A stretch of DNA of 64,000 nt, from contig NZ_JBKEBF010000031.1 of the NCBI RefSeq assembly GCF_047973035.1, positions 124,001 through 188,000 on the forward strand, written 5' to 3'. Positions 16,341-24,888 of the stretch are shown here, in pieces; within the stretch, counting starts at the first letter, position 1; each line of letters starts with the position of its first letter. This stretch comes from Oleidesulfovibrio sp047973035. Its GTDB lineage: Bacteria; Desulfobacterota; Desulfovibrionia; Desulfovibrionales; Desulfovibrionaceae. Position numbers and translations under genes: made by a program. The notes below the pieces were generated by a model. It searched no databases. It saw only the letters and a program-made list of their open reading frames with translations, and had not been told where the DNA came from.

Positions 16341-18809
16341 TCAGCAATCAGGTCCCAACGGCACGATGGCGCGCACTACAGTGCCGATATCCGGCTCTGA
16401 AACAATTTCCAGCCTGCCATACACCAGTTCCAGCCGTTCACGCATACTGTCCAGACCGATTCCTGCACGATACGCACCATCACAATCAAACCCTTTGCCG
16501 TTATCGGTAATGGTCAGGACACACTCATTCCCCACCTGTTCCAGACCTATTCTGGCAGATCCTGATCCGCTGTGGCGTGCAACATTGTTCAACGCCTCCT
16601 GCGCTATCCGGAACAAGACCGACTTCTGAGATTCGCTGAGCACGGCTTCAGACATGGCAAGATGGCTGGTTATATTCAGCGAATGCATATCTCCTGTTTC
16701 CTGCTGCAACCACCGCAGCGCCGCAAGAAGCCCGAGGTCATCAAGTACCGTCGGGCGCAGATCCATTATGATCCGGCGCGTTTCAACAATCGCGCCTTGC
16801 AGGTAGCCGATAATACGCGACAGGTTATCCATCGGCCAATCCAGATTGGCTTGCTCCATACGGCTGCGCTCGCCTTCCATCATAAACTTGATGCCGGAGA
16901 GTGTCTGTGCGGTAGAGTCGTGCAATTCTCGCCCTATGCGCTTACGTTCCTCTTCCTGTGCGGAAAGCACCTGAGCGGAAAGGCGTCGCATACGGCGGGA
17001 TGCCTCCTTCTGGCCTGTCACATCCACAATATATACGGCCACACCGGTAACCCAGCCTGCAACGCCTTTTACAGGATAGTAGGTAACATCAAGATCCAGC
17101 CCGAATGCCTGCACTTCGAAACGTGTCGACATCATGGATTCAAGCACTTCATGCAAGGCGTCGCGCCAGACAAGCGGATCGGAGGACGTTTCCAGATACT
17201 CAAAAAACACACTGCCGCAACCTGTTGTCGTGTTAACCCCGAGCAGCTTAGCCGCAGTAATGTTCATGGTGATAATTCTTCCTCCGGTATCCAGAAGCAA
17301 GGCACCTTCGGCCAAAGCATTCATGAGGGCCTCAAGATGATTTCTGTGCCGGACAATCAGTTCTTCATTCAGCTTGCGCTCCGCAATTTCACGCTCCAGT
17401 TGATCATTAACGCGCCCCAGTGCGGCTGTACGCTCCTTTACACGCAATTCCAGCGTCTTACGGACCGCCTCCATGGCACGGGTGGCCTCAACCCTTGTGG
17501 TAACATTGATTCCAAGCGTCAAAAGCAATTTTTCACCGTCGGGCATCACCAGCGGAGTCCGCACTATGTCAAACCATTCGCGTTTGCCACCTGCTCCGAC
17601 AATACGTTCTTCCGACTCCACGCGAACGCCTTTTTCCAGCACTTCCCTTTCCACTTTGCCAAAGTGCCCGCAAAGAAGACTGACCGCGTCATCAACCATC
17701 CAAACATCTGCAGGTAGGCCATAGAACACGCGCCATGCCTTATTGGCAAACATCAGTTGCCCCTGAGCGTTAAAGACACTCACATGGTTAGGAGTGGATT
17801 GCACAAGCAGTCTGTTGAACTCCTGCTCACGGAGCAAGCTTTCTTCTACTCGCTTGCGTTCCTGCACTTCTGCTTCCAATGCCTCGGTACGCAGTTTGAC
17901 TCTGCCTTCCAGTTCCTTGTTAATCTGCACAAGACTTCTACGTCCGGCCTCACGCTCTGTCACGTCCCGCTCCAGCAGTCCGAAAAGCGGCACCGCAGGC
18001 TGCCCGCCGGGGACAGGAAACACTGTACATTCATAATATCTTTCACGATCCAGATTGCGAAAGAATACGGAGCATTTCATCTGCTGCGCCTGTTGCAGTG
18101 ACTTCAGCACCTTTCCTATGGTCGCTTCGGACAGATTTAACGGGCCGGCTTCACAACCGTGTTCATATTCCGTCAGCCTGTGGCGTACCGTTGCGGCTTT
18201 GTTTGCAGCAAGAATGTTCGCTTCGGCATCCAGTAATAACAGAGAGTCTGGAACAGCATCAAAAAAAGCTCTGAAAAAGGCAGAAAAACGACTCAGAGAA
18301 AACTGACGCCAATTACTTGTCCGGGCAGCTACAATCATGTCCAAACACTTCCCGCCACCCCCATGGTTCCGGTGCAGAACGGCAGTAAACTGTGCATCGC
18401 CGGAGGTTGGGATCAACCTGAAAACACTATAGTTAAATGTTGCCGTACAATCCAAAGCTAAAAGATGGCGTAAAGCCTGTGCATCTTCGGGGTGAACCAC
18501 GCGTGAGAACACGGCGGAATCCTCAAGCAATGCATTGGCAGAACAGCCTATAAAACTTTCGAATTCCGAGCTGGAAAAAATACATTCACCAGAAGCGCCA
18601 TCGCGCAGAAGCCAGACAATTTCCCGCCCGGTATCACCCAAAAAAATATCCGCCGCAGCCTCTTTCAAGGCTACGGCGGATTCTAACACATCAACACGCT
18701 TGCGGTATTGTTCACACTCATGCGCCAACTCGCGGTTGCGGGCTTCCAGCTCTGCAACGCGACGCTTCAAGTCATTTTCTGCGGCATCCATTTCTACATC
18801 CGGCAACAC
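16341..18809 (-). CDS. PAS-containing sensor histidine kinase of the NarX/DegS (HisKA_3) type
   Basis: About 822 residues, cytoplasmic, with no membrane segments. It opens with a coiled coil (LKRRVAELEARNRELAHECE), then several PAS-like modules and a second coiled region (LVQINKELEGRVKLRTEALE). A final PAS domain leads to the dimerisation domain with SAQEEERKRIGRELHDSTAQ (phospho-His near residue 630) and a compact HATPase ending GIGLDSMRERLELVYGRLEI. Kinases of this type normally phosphorylate LuxR-type regulators, but none is adjacent. The GTG start at 18809 follows GGAGG by six bases and is preferred over ATG codons upstream and downstream. Confidence 0.88.
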   Translation of the reverse strand: MLPDVEMDAAENDLKRRVAELEARNRELAHECEQYRKRVDVLESAVALKEAAADIFLGDTGREIVWLLRDGASGECIFSSSEFESFIGCSANALLEDSAVFSRVVHPEDAQALRHLLALDCTATFNYSVFRLIPTSGDAQFTAVLHRNHGGGGKCLDMIVAARTSNWRQFSLSRFSAFFRAFFDAVPDSLLLLDAEANILAANKAATVRHRLTEYEHGCEAGPLNLSEATIGKVLKSLQQAQQMKCSVFFRNLDRERYYECTVFPVPGGQPAVPLFGLLERDVTEREAGRRSLVQINKELEGRVKLRTEALEAEVQERKRVEESLLREQEFNRLLVQSTPNHVSVFNAQGQLMFANKAWRVFYGLPADVWMVDDAVSLLCGHFGKVEREVLEKGVRVESEERIVGAGGKREWFDIVRTPLVMPDGEKLLLTLGINVTTRVEATRAMEAVRKTLELRVKERTAALGRVNDQLEREIAERKLNEELIVRHRNHLEALMNALAEGALLLDTGGRIITMNITAAKLLGVNTTTGCGSVFFEYLETSSDPLVWRDALHEVLESMMSTRFEVQAFGLDLDVTYYPVKGVAGWVTGVAVYIVDVTGQKEASRRMRRLSAQVLSAQEEERKRIGRELHDSTAQTLSGIKFMMEGERSRMEQANLDWPMDNLSRIIGYLQGAIVETRRIIMDLRPTVLDDLGLLAALRWLQQETGDMHSLNITSHLAMSEAVLSESQKSVLFRIAQEALNNVARHSGSGSARIGLEQVGNECVLTITDNGKGFDCDGAYRAGIGLDSMRERLELVYGRLEIVSEPDIGTVVRAIVPLGPDC

Positions 18810-18877
18810 GGCGAACCTCCGTCCCCCAGACTGTCTGACAGCGCCTGACACATGCTTTCAACTGAACAATGATGGCG

Positions 18878-19192
18878 TCAGACAACTACCCCTTGCCTGC
18901 CTGCCAATTCAGAGACAACCTGCTCAAGCCGAGCCGGATCATCATCATTCAGCAATGTATGCACGCTGTCATAAGGGATAGTCTGGGTATCGTACTCAAC
19001 TGTAAGCGTACGGGTAAACAAATTCATGTTCGTGCGGATAATTCCGGCAATACCACCCCGACCTGCATCCTTAAGCATAGCAACCTTGGGATGCGCGGCA
19101 ATGGCCAGATCAACCCGGACTTTCAATTTACCGGGTTTATGCTCACACACGGTGAAAAACTCTTTAAGTTCAGAAAGTATAGAAATATCCAT
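18878..19192 (-). CDS. Small HMA-like ferredoxin-fold protein
   Basis: The 104-residue protein has a beta-alpha-beta pattern with HKPGKLKVRVDLAIAAHPKV and RTLTVEYDTQTIPYDSVHTL, resembling heavy-metal-associated HMA domains of the type found at the N-terminus of some transport ATPases. The metal-binding CXXC is absent; the only cysteine lies in FTVCEHKPG. It may be a protein-protein adaptor rather than a metal carrier. It is the first gene of the minus-strand run that continues with the NarX-type kinase 68 bases downstream. Family assignment is by pattern only. Confidence 0.5.
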   Translation of the reverse strand: MDISILSELKEFFTVCEHKPGKLKVRVDLAIAAHPKVAMLKDAGRGGIAGIIRTNMNLFTRTLTVEYDTQTIPYDSVHTLLNDDDPARLEQVVSELAGRQGVVV

Positions 19193-19401
19193 CAATTACA
19201 ACCATATTGTACAGTGCTGCCGAATTCAGGCGACACGCTGTGATTTTGTATTCTTGCTGCCCGCGGGCACAAAAAATGATCATATCCCGAGCAGCCGAGG
19301 GGAGCAAGTACTCTTGTATGCCGCAAAAATCCAGTAGATTTTTTCCCAATTACTCTACCAAGCCTCTGGCATTCGGAAACAGCTTCGTGTAGTGAATTAG
19401 C

Positions 19402-20568
19402 ATGCATTTTACCCGTCCCCAATTACTCTGGAACATGACAAGAAGGTGTAACTTCACTTGTCACTATTGCTATTTTCCTCATGATAACAGGCCAATTACA
19501 GAAACACTGCCCGTAACTTCGCTCATCAGCTTTCTACAAGAAGCGGGAGGAGAGTGGCTTGTCGGTCTTACAGGGGGCGAGCCTTTCATCTACCCGAACT
19601 TCGTCAATATGTGCGAGGCGCTTACAGAAAGACATCTCATCGGAATTGATTCAAACCTCAGCGTGACACCTGTCATCCGGCGTTTCGCAGAGCGGATTGA
19701 CCCGGCCCGGGTGCATGATATTTATGCGGCCCTGCACATCGAGGAACGTGAACGCAGAGATGGTGTTCAAGCTTTTATCAAAAACTACCATACCCTTGCA
19801 GAAAAAGGCTTCACCATAAAGGTGAACTATGTGGTACACCCCCAGCTGGCAGAACGCTTTCTGCGGGACAGAGAATTTTATGCACGTCACGGGGTGCCGC
19901 TCACACCGCGACCTTTTAAAGGTCATTACGAGGGTAAACGGTATCCGGAAAGTTACGGATCTCTCGCAAAAGCCATCTTTGCAGAGCACCCTGAAGCCGG
20001 CAAAAAGACAGTTTTCAACTTTCATGGCGTGCCCTGCCACGGCGGTTACACTTTTCTGCGAATGGAGCCAGACGGGACAATACTCCGCTGCCCAGGCGAC
20101 AAGAAAGTGCTCGGCAACATTATTGCAGGTAGTGTACAACGGGAAAATGGTCCCACGCCCTGCAGGATGCATCGGTGCCCTTGTCAGGGGGTGGAACACA
20201 TCATCGCTGATGCTCCGCAGCAAAGCTTTATCGAAGGTGTCAGAGCCTATGTCGTGGGTGAACAAGAAGAAGCAGAAGCAGCGTTTCGGTCTGCAATACG
20301 TATGGCCCCCCGCATGGCACAGGCTTTCAATAACCTTGGCGCAATCGCACACGCGAAAGGTGACTTGCCGGCAGCTCTGCACAATTTTAAAACAGCAGCT
20401 GATATTTCCCCAAATGACCCGCTATACGCACGCAACAACATCACCACTCTGATTGCGATGAACCGTAAGGGCGAAGCTGCATCACAATGCGTTACGTCCG
20501 GAATTACAGAAGACCAACTCGAAGATACGCCGCAGCTTTCCACCACGGTGGCATACGATATCCCCTGA
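19402..20568 (+). CDS. Radical SAM protein with SPASM-like cysteines and C-terminal TPR repeats
   Basis: The 388-residue protein has the radical SAM signature CNFTCHYC (Cys16, 20 and 23) for the site-differentiated [4Fe-4S] cluster, and LTGGEPFIYP for SAM binding. Auxiliary cysteines (GVPCHGG, LRCPGDKK, then CRMHRCPCQG) could bind one or two more clusters, as in SPASM proteins. From about residue 285 there are two tetratricopeptide repeats (AEAAFRSAIRMAPRMAQAFN, LPAALHNFKTAADISPNDPL). It heads a long plus-strand run and is followed 19 bases later by a glycosyltransferase. The reaction is unknown; peptide modification, sugar modification or a regulatory role are all possible. Confidence 0.85.
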   Translation: MHFTRPQLLWNMTRRCNFTCHYCYFPHDNRPITETLPVTSLISFLQEAGGEWLVGLTGGEPFIYPNFVNMCEALTERHLIGIDSNLSVTPVIRRFAERIDPARVHDIYAALHIEERERRDGVQAFIKNYHTLAEKGFTIKVNYVVHPQLAERFLRDREFYARHGVPLTPRPFKGHYEGKRYPESYGSLAKAIFAEHPEAGKKTVFNFHGVPCHGGYTFLRMEPDGTILRCPGDKKVLGNIIAGSVQRENGPTPCRMHRCPCQGVEHIIADAPQQSFIEGVRAYVVGEQEEAEAAFRSAIRMAPRMAQAFNNLGAIAHAKGDLPAALHNFKTAADISPNDPLYARNNITTLIAMNRKGEAASQCVTSGITEDQLEDTPQLSTTVAYDIP

Positions 20569-20587
20569 GCAGAGAGACGAACGACGC

Positions 20588-21772
20588 ATGGCTTCCACGT
20601 ACAATATATTGATGTATTCCCACGACACCTACGGACTAGGGCACATTCGCAGGACCATGACCATCGCTCAGGCACTGCTTGATGCTGATGTCAATATCCT
20701 GATCCTTACGGGGTCGCCCATTGCGGGCCGCTACACATTTCCCCAAGGCATAGATTTTGTCCGTATTCCCGGCATGATCAAACAGTCAAACACAAGCTAT
20801 GTACCCCACTCCATCAAAGTTGCGCCCAACCATGCGCTGAACATCAGGCAGGAAATCATTACTGCCACGGCCAAGGCGTTCGACCCTGCCATGTTTATTG
20901 TGGATAAAGTTCCGGTGGGGCTGAAAGGTGAAGTCCGTCCAATTCTGGAATGGTTCCGGACCAGCAGACCTTCCACCAAAGTGATTCTGGGGCTGCGCGA
21001 CATCCTTGACGACTCCGAATCCACCAAGGCGGAATGGGCAACCAAAAACTACCTCCGTGTCATTGAAGATCTGTATTCTGAGGTCTGGGTCTATGGCGAA
21101 AAACATCTGTACAATGTACTGGATGAGTATGGTATTCCTGAGTATCTGCATAATAAATTTGTTTTTACGGGTTACCTTCCCCGCCGTTCCTACTTTAAAG
21201 CGCCCTGTGCCTCCGTACCGGCACGCCGTAATGGAGACAGGCTGGTGCTGGTAACGGCAGGTGGCGGCGGTGACGGCTACCCCCTGCTGGATTGTTATAT
21301 GAAAATGGCCGAATCCGGCCCCTTACCCTTCCGCACCATTATGGTTTCCGGCCCGTTTGTGCCCAAGCCGAAGCAGGATGAGCTGGCAGAACGGGCCAAA
21401 AGTGCCGGTGTCGCATTCAAAACATTCCATAACAGGCCGGGAAAACTGATGGCCAAAGCAGACCTTGTTGTCAGCATGGGCGGCTACAACACCATCTGCG
21501 AAGTGCTTTCACAGCGCAAAGTCACGCTGATCGTTCCAAGGGACACACCAAGACAGGAGCAACTGATCCGGGCACGCATGTTACGCCGCGAAGGGTTGGC
21601 AGATTATATAGAATGGGACCAGATGAGCCCCGCACTGATGCACAGCCATATCATATCTTTGCTTGATAATCCTGCACCGTGGAAGCAGGCCATGGAGAAC
21701 TTCGCCCTGACAGGCCTTGAGTCCATCAAAAACAGACTTACCGCTTTCCGAAAGGAACTTCCCGAATCATGA
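20588..21772 (+). CDS. MurG-like glycosyltransferase (COG4671 type)
   Basis: The 394-residue GT-B protein opens YNILMYSHDTYGLGHIRRTM, the GHxRR motif of predicted glycosyltransferases related to MurG. The C-terminal half has LVTAGGGGDGYPLLDCYMKM near residue 223, TIMVSGPFVPKPKQDELAE, and DLVVSMGGYNTICEVLSQRK near 295, the UDP-sugar-binding glycine loop with Glu. A membrane-bound acceptor is typical of MurG relatives, but donor and acceptor here are unknown. Its stop overlaps the start of the next gene in ATGA, indicating translational coupling. A paralogue of the same family is at 24888. Confidence 0.87.
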   Translation: MASTYNILMYSHDTYGLGHIRRTMTIAQALLDADVNILILTGSPIAGRYTFPQGIDFVRIPGMIKQSNTSYVPHSIKVAPNHALNIRQEIITATAKAFDPAMFIVDKVPVGLKGEVRPILEWFRTSRPSTKVILGLRDILDDSESTKAEWATKNYLRVIEDLYSEVWVYGEKHLYNVLDEYGIPEYLHNKFVFTGYLPRRSYFKAPCASVPARRNGDRLVLVTAGGGGDGYPLLDCYMKMAESGPLPFRTIMVSGPFVPKPKQDELAERAKSAGVAFKTFHNRPGKLMAKADLVVSMGGYNTICEVLSQRKVTLIVPRDTPRQEQLIRARMLRREGLADYIEWDQMSPALMHSHIISLLDNPAPWKQAMENFALTGLESIKNRLTAFRKELPES

Positions 21773-23100
21773 CAAACAACACATCCCTGAAACGCAGCAC
21801 AAATCCGACACTCGGTTTTGTGCTGAAAGGTTATCCCCGCATTTCAGAAACCTTCATATCCAATGAAATAAGACTGTTGGAAAAAGAAGGCTTCCATATT
21901 CATATTTTTTCTATGCGCGCCCCGCGTGAATCATTCACGCACGAGTCTGTTCAAGCCATCAAGGCAAAAGTAACCTACCTTCCGGAATCCATGATCTTCG
22001 GCCTGCCAGCCCTGTTATGGCACACCTTCAAAAGGTTTTTCCGTGACCCGAGGTGCTTTGCCGCAACAGCCCGCTTATGGCTTTCACGCTGCAAAGGTAC
22101 GGACAAGCTGCATACATGGATCAAGCATTTCATGCAGGGGTGCTATCTTGCGAACAAGGCACAGGACGAAAACATGGGCATCGGACACCTTCATGCACAC
22201 TTTGCTCATACCCCTTCGTCTGTGGCACTTTATGCGTCGCGCTTATTGAATGTTCCTTTTACCTTTACCGCCCATGCCAAAGACATATACACGCAGGCGC
22301 CGGAACGGCTGAAGCTGAAACTTGACCATGCCCGTTTTGCCGTTACGTGCACCGGCTACAACAAAACCCATATGGACAGGCTAAGCAGCAGCACCCCCGT
22401 ACACAAAATTTATCACGGCATTGATATAAGCCTGTTCAACCCTGCTGCTTGCCAACCTGCAACGCCTCCGCCCTACACAGTAATGACGGTGGCGCGCTTT
22501 GTGGAAAAAAAAGGGCTCGGTATTGTTGCAGAAGCACTGGGAATGCTGCGCAAACGCGGACATGACGTACGCTGGCTTCTGGTAGGAGACGGAAAAGAAA
22601 GTGCCAGAAACAGGCTGAAGCAACAGATAGCAGCAGCCGGAATGGAAGGGCACGTGACCATGACAGGCACGCTTACCCACACGCAGGTGCTGGAGCACTA
22701 CAAGGGCGTACACGCCTTTGTGCTTGGGTGTATCGAAGCTAAGGACGGCGACCGGGACGGCATACCTAACGTAATTGCAGAAGCCATGGCGCTGGGCGTG
22801 CCCGTTGCATCCACAACGGTTTCCGGCATACCCGAAATGATCAGCCATGAAGAAACGGGTGTGCTTGCTGCTCCGGGAGATGCCACTTCATTGGCAGATG
22901 CGCTTGAGCGTCTTTTAACCAACTCCGCCTTGAGGGAAAAAATCATTCCCGCCGCAAGAGCTCGCGTAGAAAATGTTTTTGACAACAAAAAACTGACCGC
23001 CGAACTGGGCAACATTTTTGCTGCTGATGGTGTGCCCCGCGCCAAAGAGAACAACAAACGTCCTGATATTCCTGACGGTTCATCCAACGCCGCAGCCTGA
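21769..23100 (+). CDS. Family 4 glycosyltransferase
   Basis: The 443-residue retaining GT-B enzyme has LGFVLKGYPRISETFISNEI at the N-terminus, the pattern of colanic-acid WcaL/AmsK-like enzymes that act on exopolysaccharide repeats. It also shows GHLHAHFAHTPSSVALYAS in the middle and FVLGCIEAKDGDRDGIPNVI in the C-terminal half, where the EX7E equivalent lies, followed by EAMALGVPVASTTVSGIPEM. It starts within the stop codon of the preceding gene. The substrate is unknown; a cell-surface or lipid-linked saccharide is likely by family. Confidence 0.9.
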   Translation: MTNNTSLKRSTNPTLGFVLKGYPRISETFISNEIRLLEKEGFHIHIFSMRAPRESFTHESVQAIKAKVTYLPESMIFGLPALLWHTFKRFFRDPRCFAATARLWLSRCKGTDKLHTWIKHFMQGCYLANKAQDENMGIGHLHAHFAHTPSSVALYASRLLNVPFTFTAHAKDIYTQAPERLKLKLDHARFAVTCTGYNKTHMDRLSSSTPVHKIYHGIDISLFNPAACQPATPPPYTVMTVARFVEKKGLGIVAEALGMLRKRGHDVRWLLVGDGKESARNRLKQQIAAAGMEGHVTMTGTLTHTQVLEHYKGVHAFVLGCIEAKDGDRDGIPNVIAEAMALGVPVASTTVSGIPEMISHEETGVLAAPGDATSLADALERLLTNSALREKIIPAARARVENVFDNKKLTAELGNIFAADGVPRAKENNKRPDIPDGSSNAAA

Positions 23101-23122
23101 CAATAAGCACGGGAGAATCACT

Positions 23123-24271
23123 GTGACCCTATGCTTCTGCACACCTTTCAAACCACTTGACCACCCTCGCACATCGGGTGATGTTACGATAGCAAAAGAC
23201 CTGTGCAATTTCATGGAACAGCAAGGGCAGCACATTTATCATGTCCCGTATCTGGGTACCGACAAAATATGGCGCAAACCGCATCTATGGCCCAAATACC
23301 TATACAGAAAGGCACAGGTTGCCACCTCTGTCTGCATGAAAAAGCCTGCGGCCTGGCTCACGTACCATAGCTACTGGCGTGCACCAGATGTCCTCGGACC
23401 GGTGGCTGCGGCAGCAGGTGTCCCTTACTTCATCTTTGCCGGAGCGCATTCACCCAAACGTGCCAAAGAGTCAGGCGCCCGTTGGGGGCACGATAAAAAC
23501 CTAAAAGCACTACAGGCCGCCGCCCATGTTTTTGTAAACAAACGGCGCGACCTGCCTGCCTTGCATCGAGTGCTGCCGGAGTCCAAAGTCAGTTTTATCC
23601 CCCCCGGCATTCACACAGAGATGTTTAAATTTGACTCGCGCAGCCGTGCGGAACTGCGCAAGGAGTGGCATGTGCGGGGCGCATCAGTCGTGCTGACTGT
23701 CGCAATGCTGCGCAAGGGTGTAAAAACGCAGGGGCTTGAGCATGTAATAAGTGCATGTGCAAGGCTTCGGGCCCGGGGTGATGATATTATTCTGGTGGTG
23801 GTCGGTGACGGGCCGGAGCGCGAGCGGATGGAAGGTATCGCAAAATATGCTCTGGCTGGGAATGCCCATTTTACCGGCCTTATCCCTCGGGAAAAACTAT
23901 ATAAATACTACAGCTCAGCCGATCTTTTCGCATTTCCGGGTATTAACGAAGGGCTCGGAATGGTGTATCTGGAAGCTCAGGCCGCGGGATTACCCGTTGT
24001 GGCTTGGGACCACGACGGTGCTCCCGAGCTGGTGCTTACAGGCAAAACAGGCATCATCACACCATCATGGAACAATGACGCTTTTGCTCACGCCATCGGC
24101 CTGTTAGCTGCTGATGGCAAGATACGACGGACTTTGGGGGATCAAGCCCGCATCCATGTACGCACCACGCACCAACTTAACACCAACTACGGTACCGTGC
24201 TAAATATAATGAACCGGATTTGCGGCAAAACCAAACCGGATAACACGTGTACCCATCCGGAAAAGAGATGA
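23123..24271 (+). CDS. Family 4 glycosyltransferase
   Basis: The protein has 382 residues from a GTG at 23123, eight bases after GGGAGA; an upstream in-frame start would overlap the previous gene by 80 bases. The N-terminus has FCTPFKPLDHPRTSGDVTIA and the middle FIPPGIHTEMFKF. The C-terminal half has VLTVAMLRKGVKTQGLEHVI, then FPGINEGLGMVYLEAQAAGL, a clear EX7E motif, then PVVAWDHDGAPELV. It overlaps the histidine phosphatase by four bases (ATGA). It probably adds another sugar in the same pathway. Confidence 0.9.
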   Translation: MTLCFCTPFKPLDHPRTSGDVTIAKDLCNFMEQQGQHIYHVPYLGTDKIWRKPHLWPKYLYRKAQVATSVCMKKPAAWLTYHSYWRAPDVLGPVAAAAGVPYFIFAGAHSPKRAKESGARWGHDKNLKALQAAAHVFVNKRRDLPALHRVLPESKVSFIPPGIHTEMFKFDSRSRAELRKEWHVRGASVVLTVAMLRKGVKTQGLEHVISACARLRARGDDIILVVVGDGPERERMEGIAKYALAGNAHFTGLIPREKLYKYYSSADLFAFPGINEGLGMVYLEAQAAGLPVVAWDHDGAPELVLTGKTGIITPSWNNDAFAHAIGLLAADGKIRRTLGDQARIHVRTTHQLNTNYGTVLNIMNRICGKTKPDNTCTHPEKR

Positions 24272-24888
24272 TCGAATTTCTTGTGATAAGACATGCCAGC
24301 ACAACTTGGAACGAAGAAAAACGCATTCAGGGACACACAGATACTCCCCTGTCTGAACTGGGCATAGAACAGACCCGTGAATGGGCAGAATCTCTGCGCA
24401 ACCGTCATTGGGACAAAGTTATTTCTTCCGACCTGCAGCGTACTTTCCTGACTGCAAAAGCGGTAAATGACGCCCGCAATATTCCCATCAAGACTGATCC
24501 TCGCCTTCGCGAACAGGATTGGGGCAAATGGGTAGGAATGACCATTAAGGAAATGCGCGAAAAAGAACCTGATGAAGTTGATCGTCAGGAAAAAGCCGGC
24601 TGGAACTTCTGCCCTCCCGGTGGAGAAGTGCGCTCAAACGTTCTCAAGCGCAGCCTTGAAAGCCTGAATGATGCTGCCGCAGAAATGGCACAGCAAAAAA
24701 ACAATGGCTCTGAAAAGGGTACAATTCTTGTTGTCACCCATCTTGGCGTCATCAAAGGGCTTATCTCGCATTTTCTTGATGACGACTTCAGCATGAGCAA
24801 GTTCAACCCCATTGAAAAACGCGCACTGCACCGCTTCTGCTGGGAAAACGGCAAGCTTTCGCTGCTGGAATTCAACGGCCCCCTGTAA
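24268..24888 (+). CDS. Histidine phosphatase (phosphoglycerate mutase-like) family protein
   Basis: The 206-residue protein has the phospho-His motif LVIRHASTTWN at residue 5, DLQRTFLTAKAV near 51 with the second Arg, REQDWGKWVGMTIKEM, and the closing VTHLGVIKGLI with the second catalytic His. The form is like alpha-ribazole or fructose-bisphosphate type phosphatases. Wedged between glycosyltransferases with one- to four-base overlaps on both sides, it probably removes a phosphate from a sugar phosphate or glycan intermediate. Confidence 0.9.
   Translation: MIEFLVIRHASTTWNEEKRIQGHTDTPLSELGIEQTREWAESLRNRHWDKVISSDLQRTFLTAKAVNDARNIPIKTDPRLREQDWGKWVGMTIKEMREKEPDEVDRQEKAGWNFCPPGGEVRSNVLKRSLESLNDAAAEMAQQKNNGSEKGTILVVTHLGVIKGLISHFLDDDFSMSKFNPIEKRALHRFCWENGKLSLLEFNGPL

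Noticed and set aside
16572..17717. Long open frame (about 381 codons) on the plus strand
   Set aside because: It lies wholly opposite the NarX-type kinase gene, has no ribosome site and reads as His/Cys-rich low-similarity sequence, the usual antisense shadow of a GC-rich coding region.
19651..20382. Open frame of 243 codons on the minus strand
   Set aside because: It is antisense to the radical SAM gene, whose motifs are unambiguous, and shows no recognisable domain of its own.
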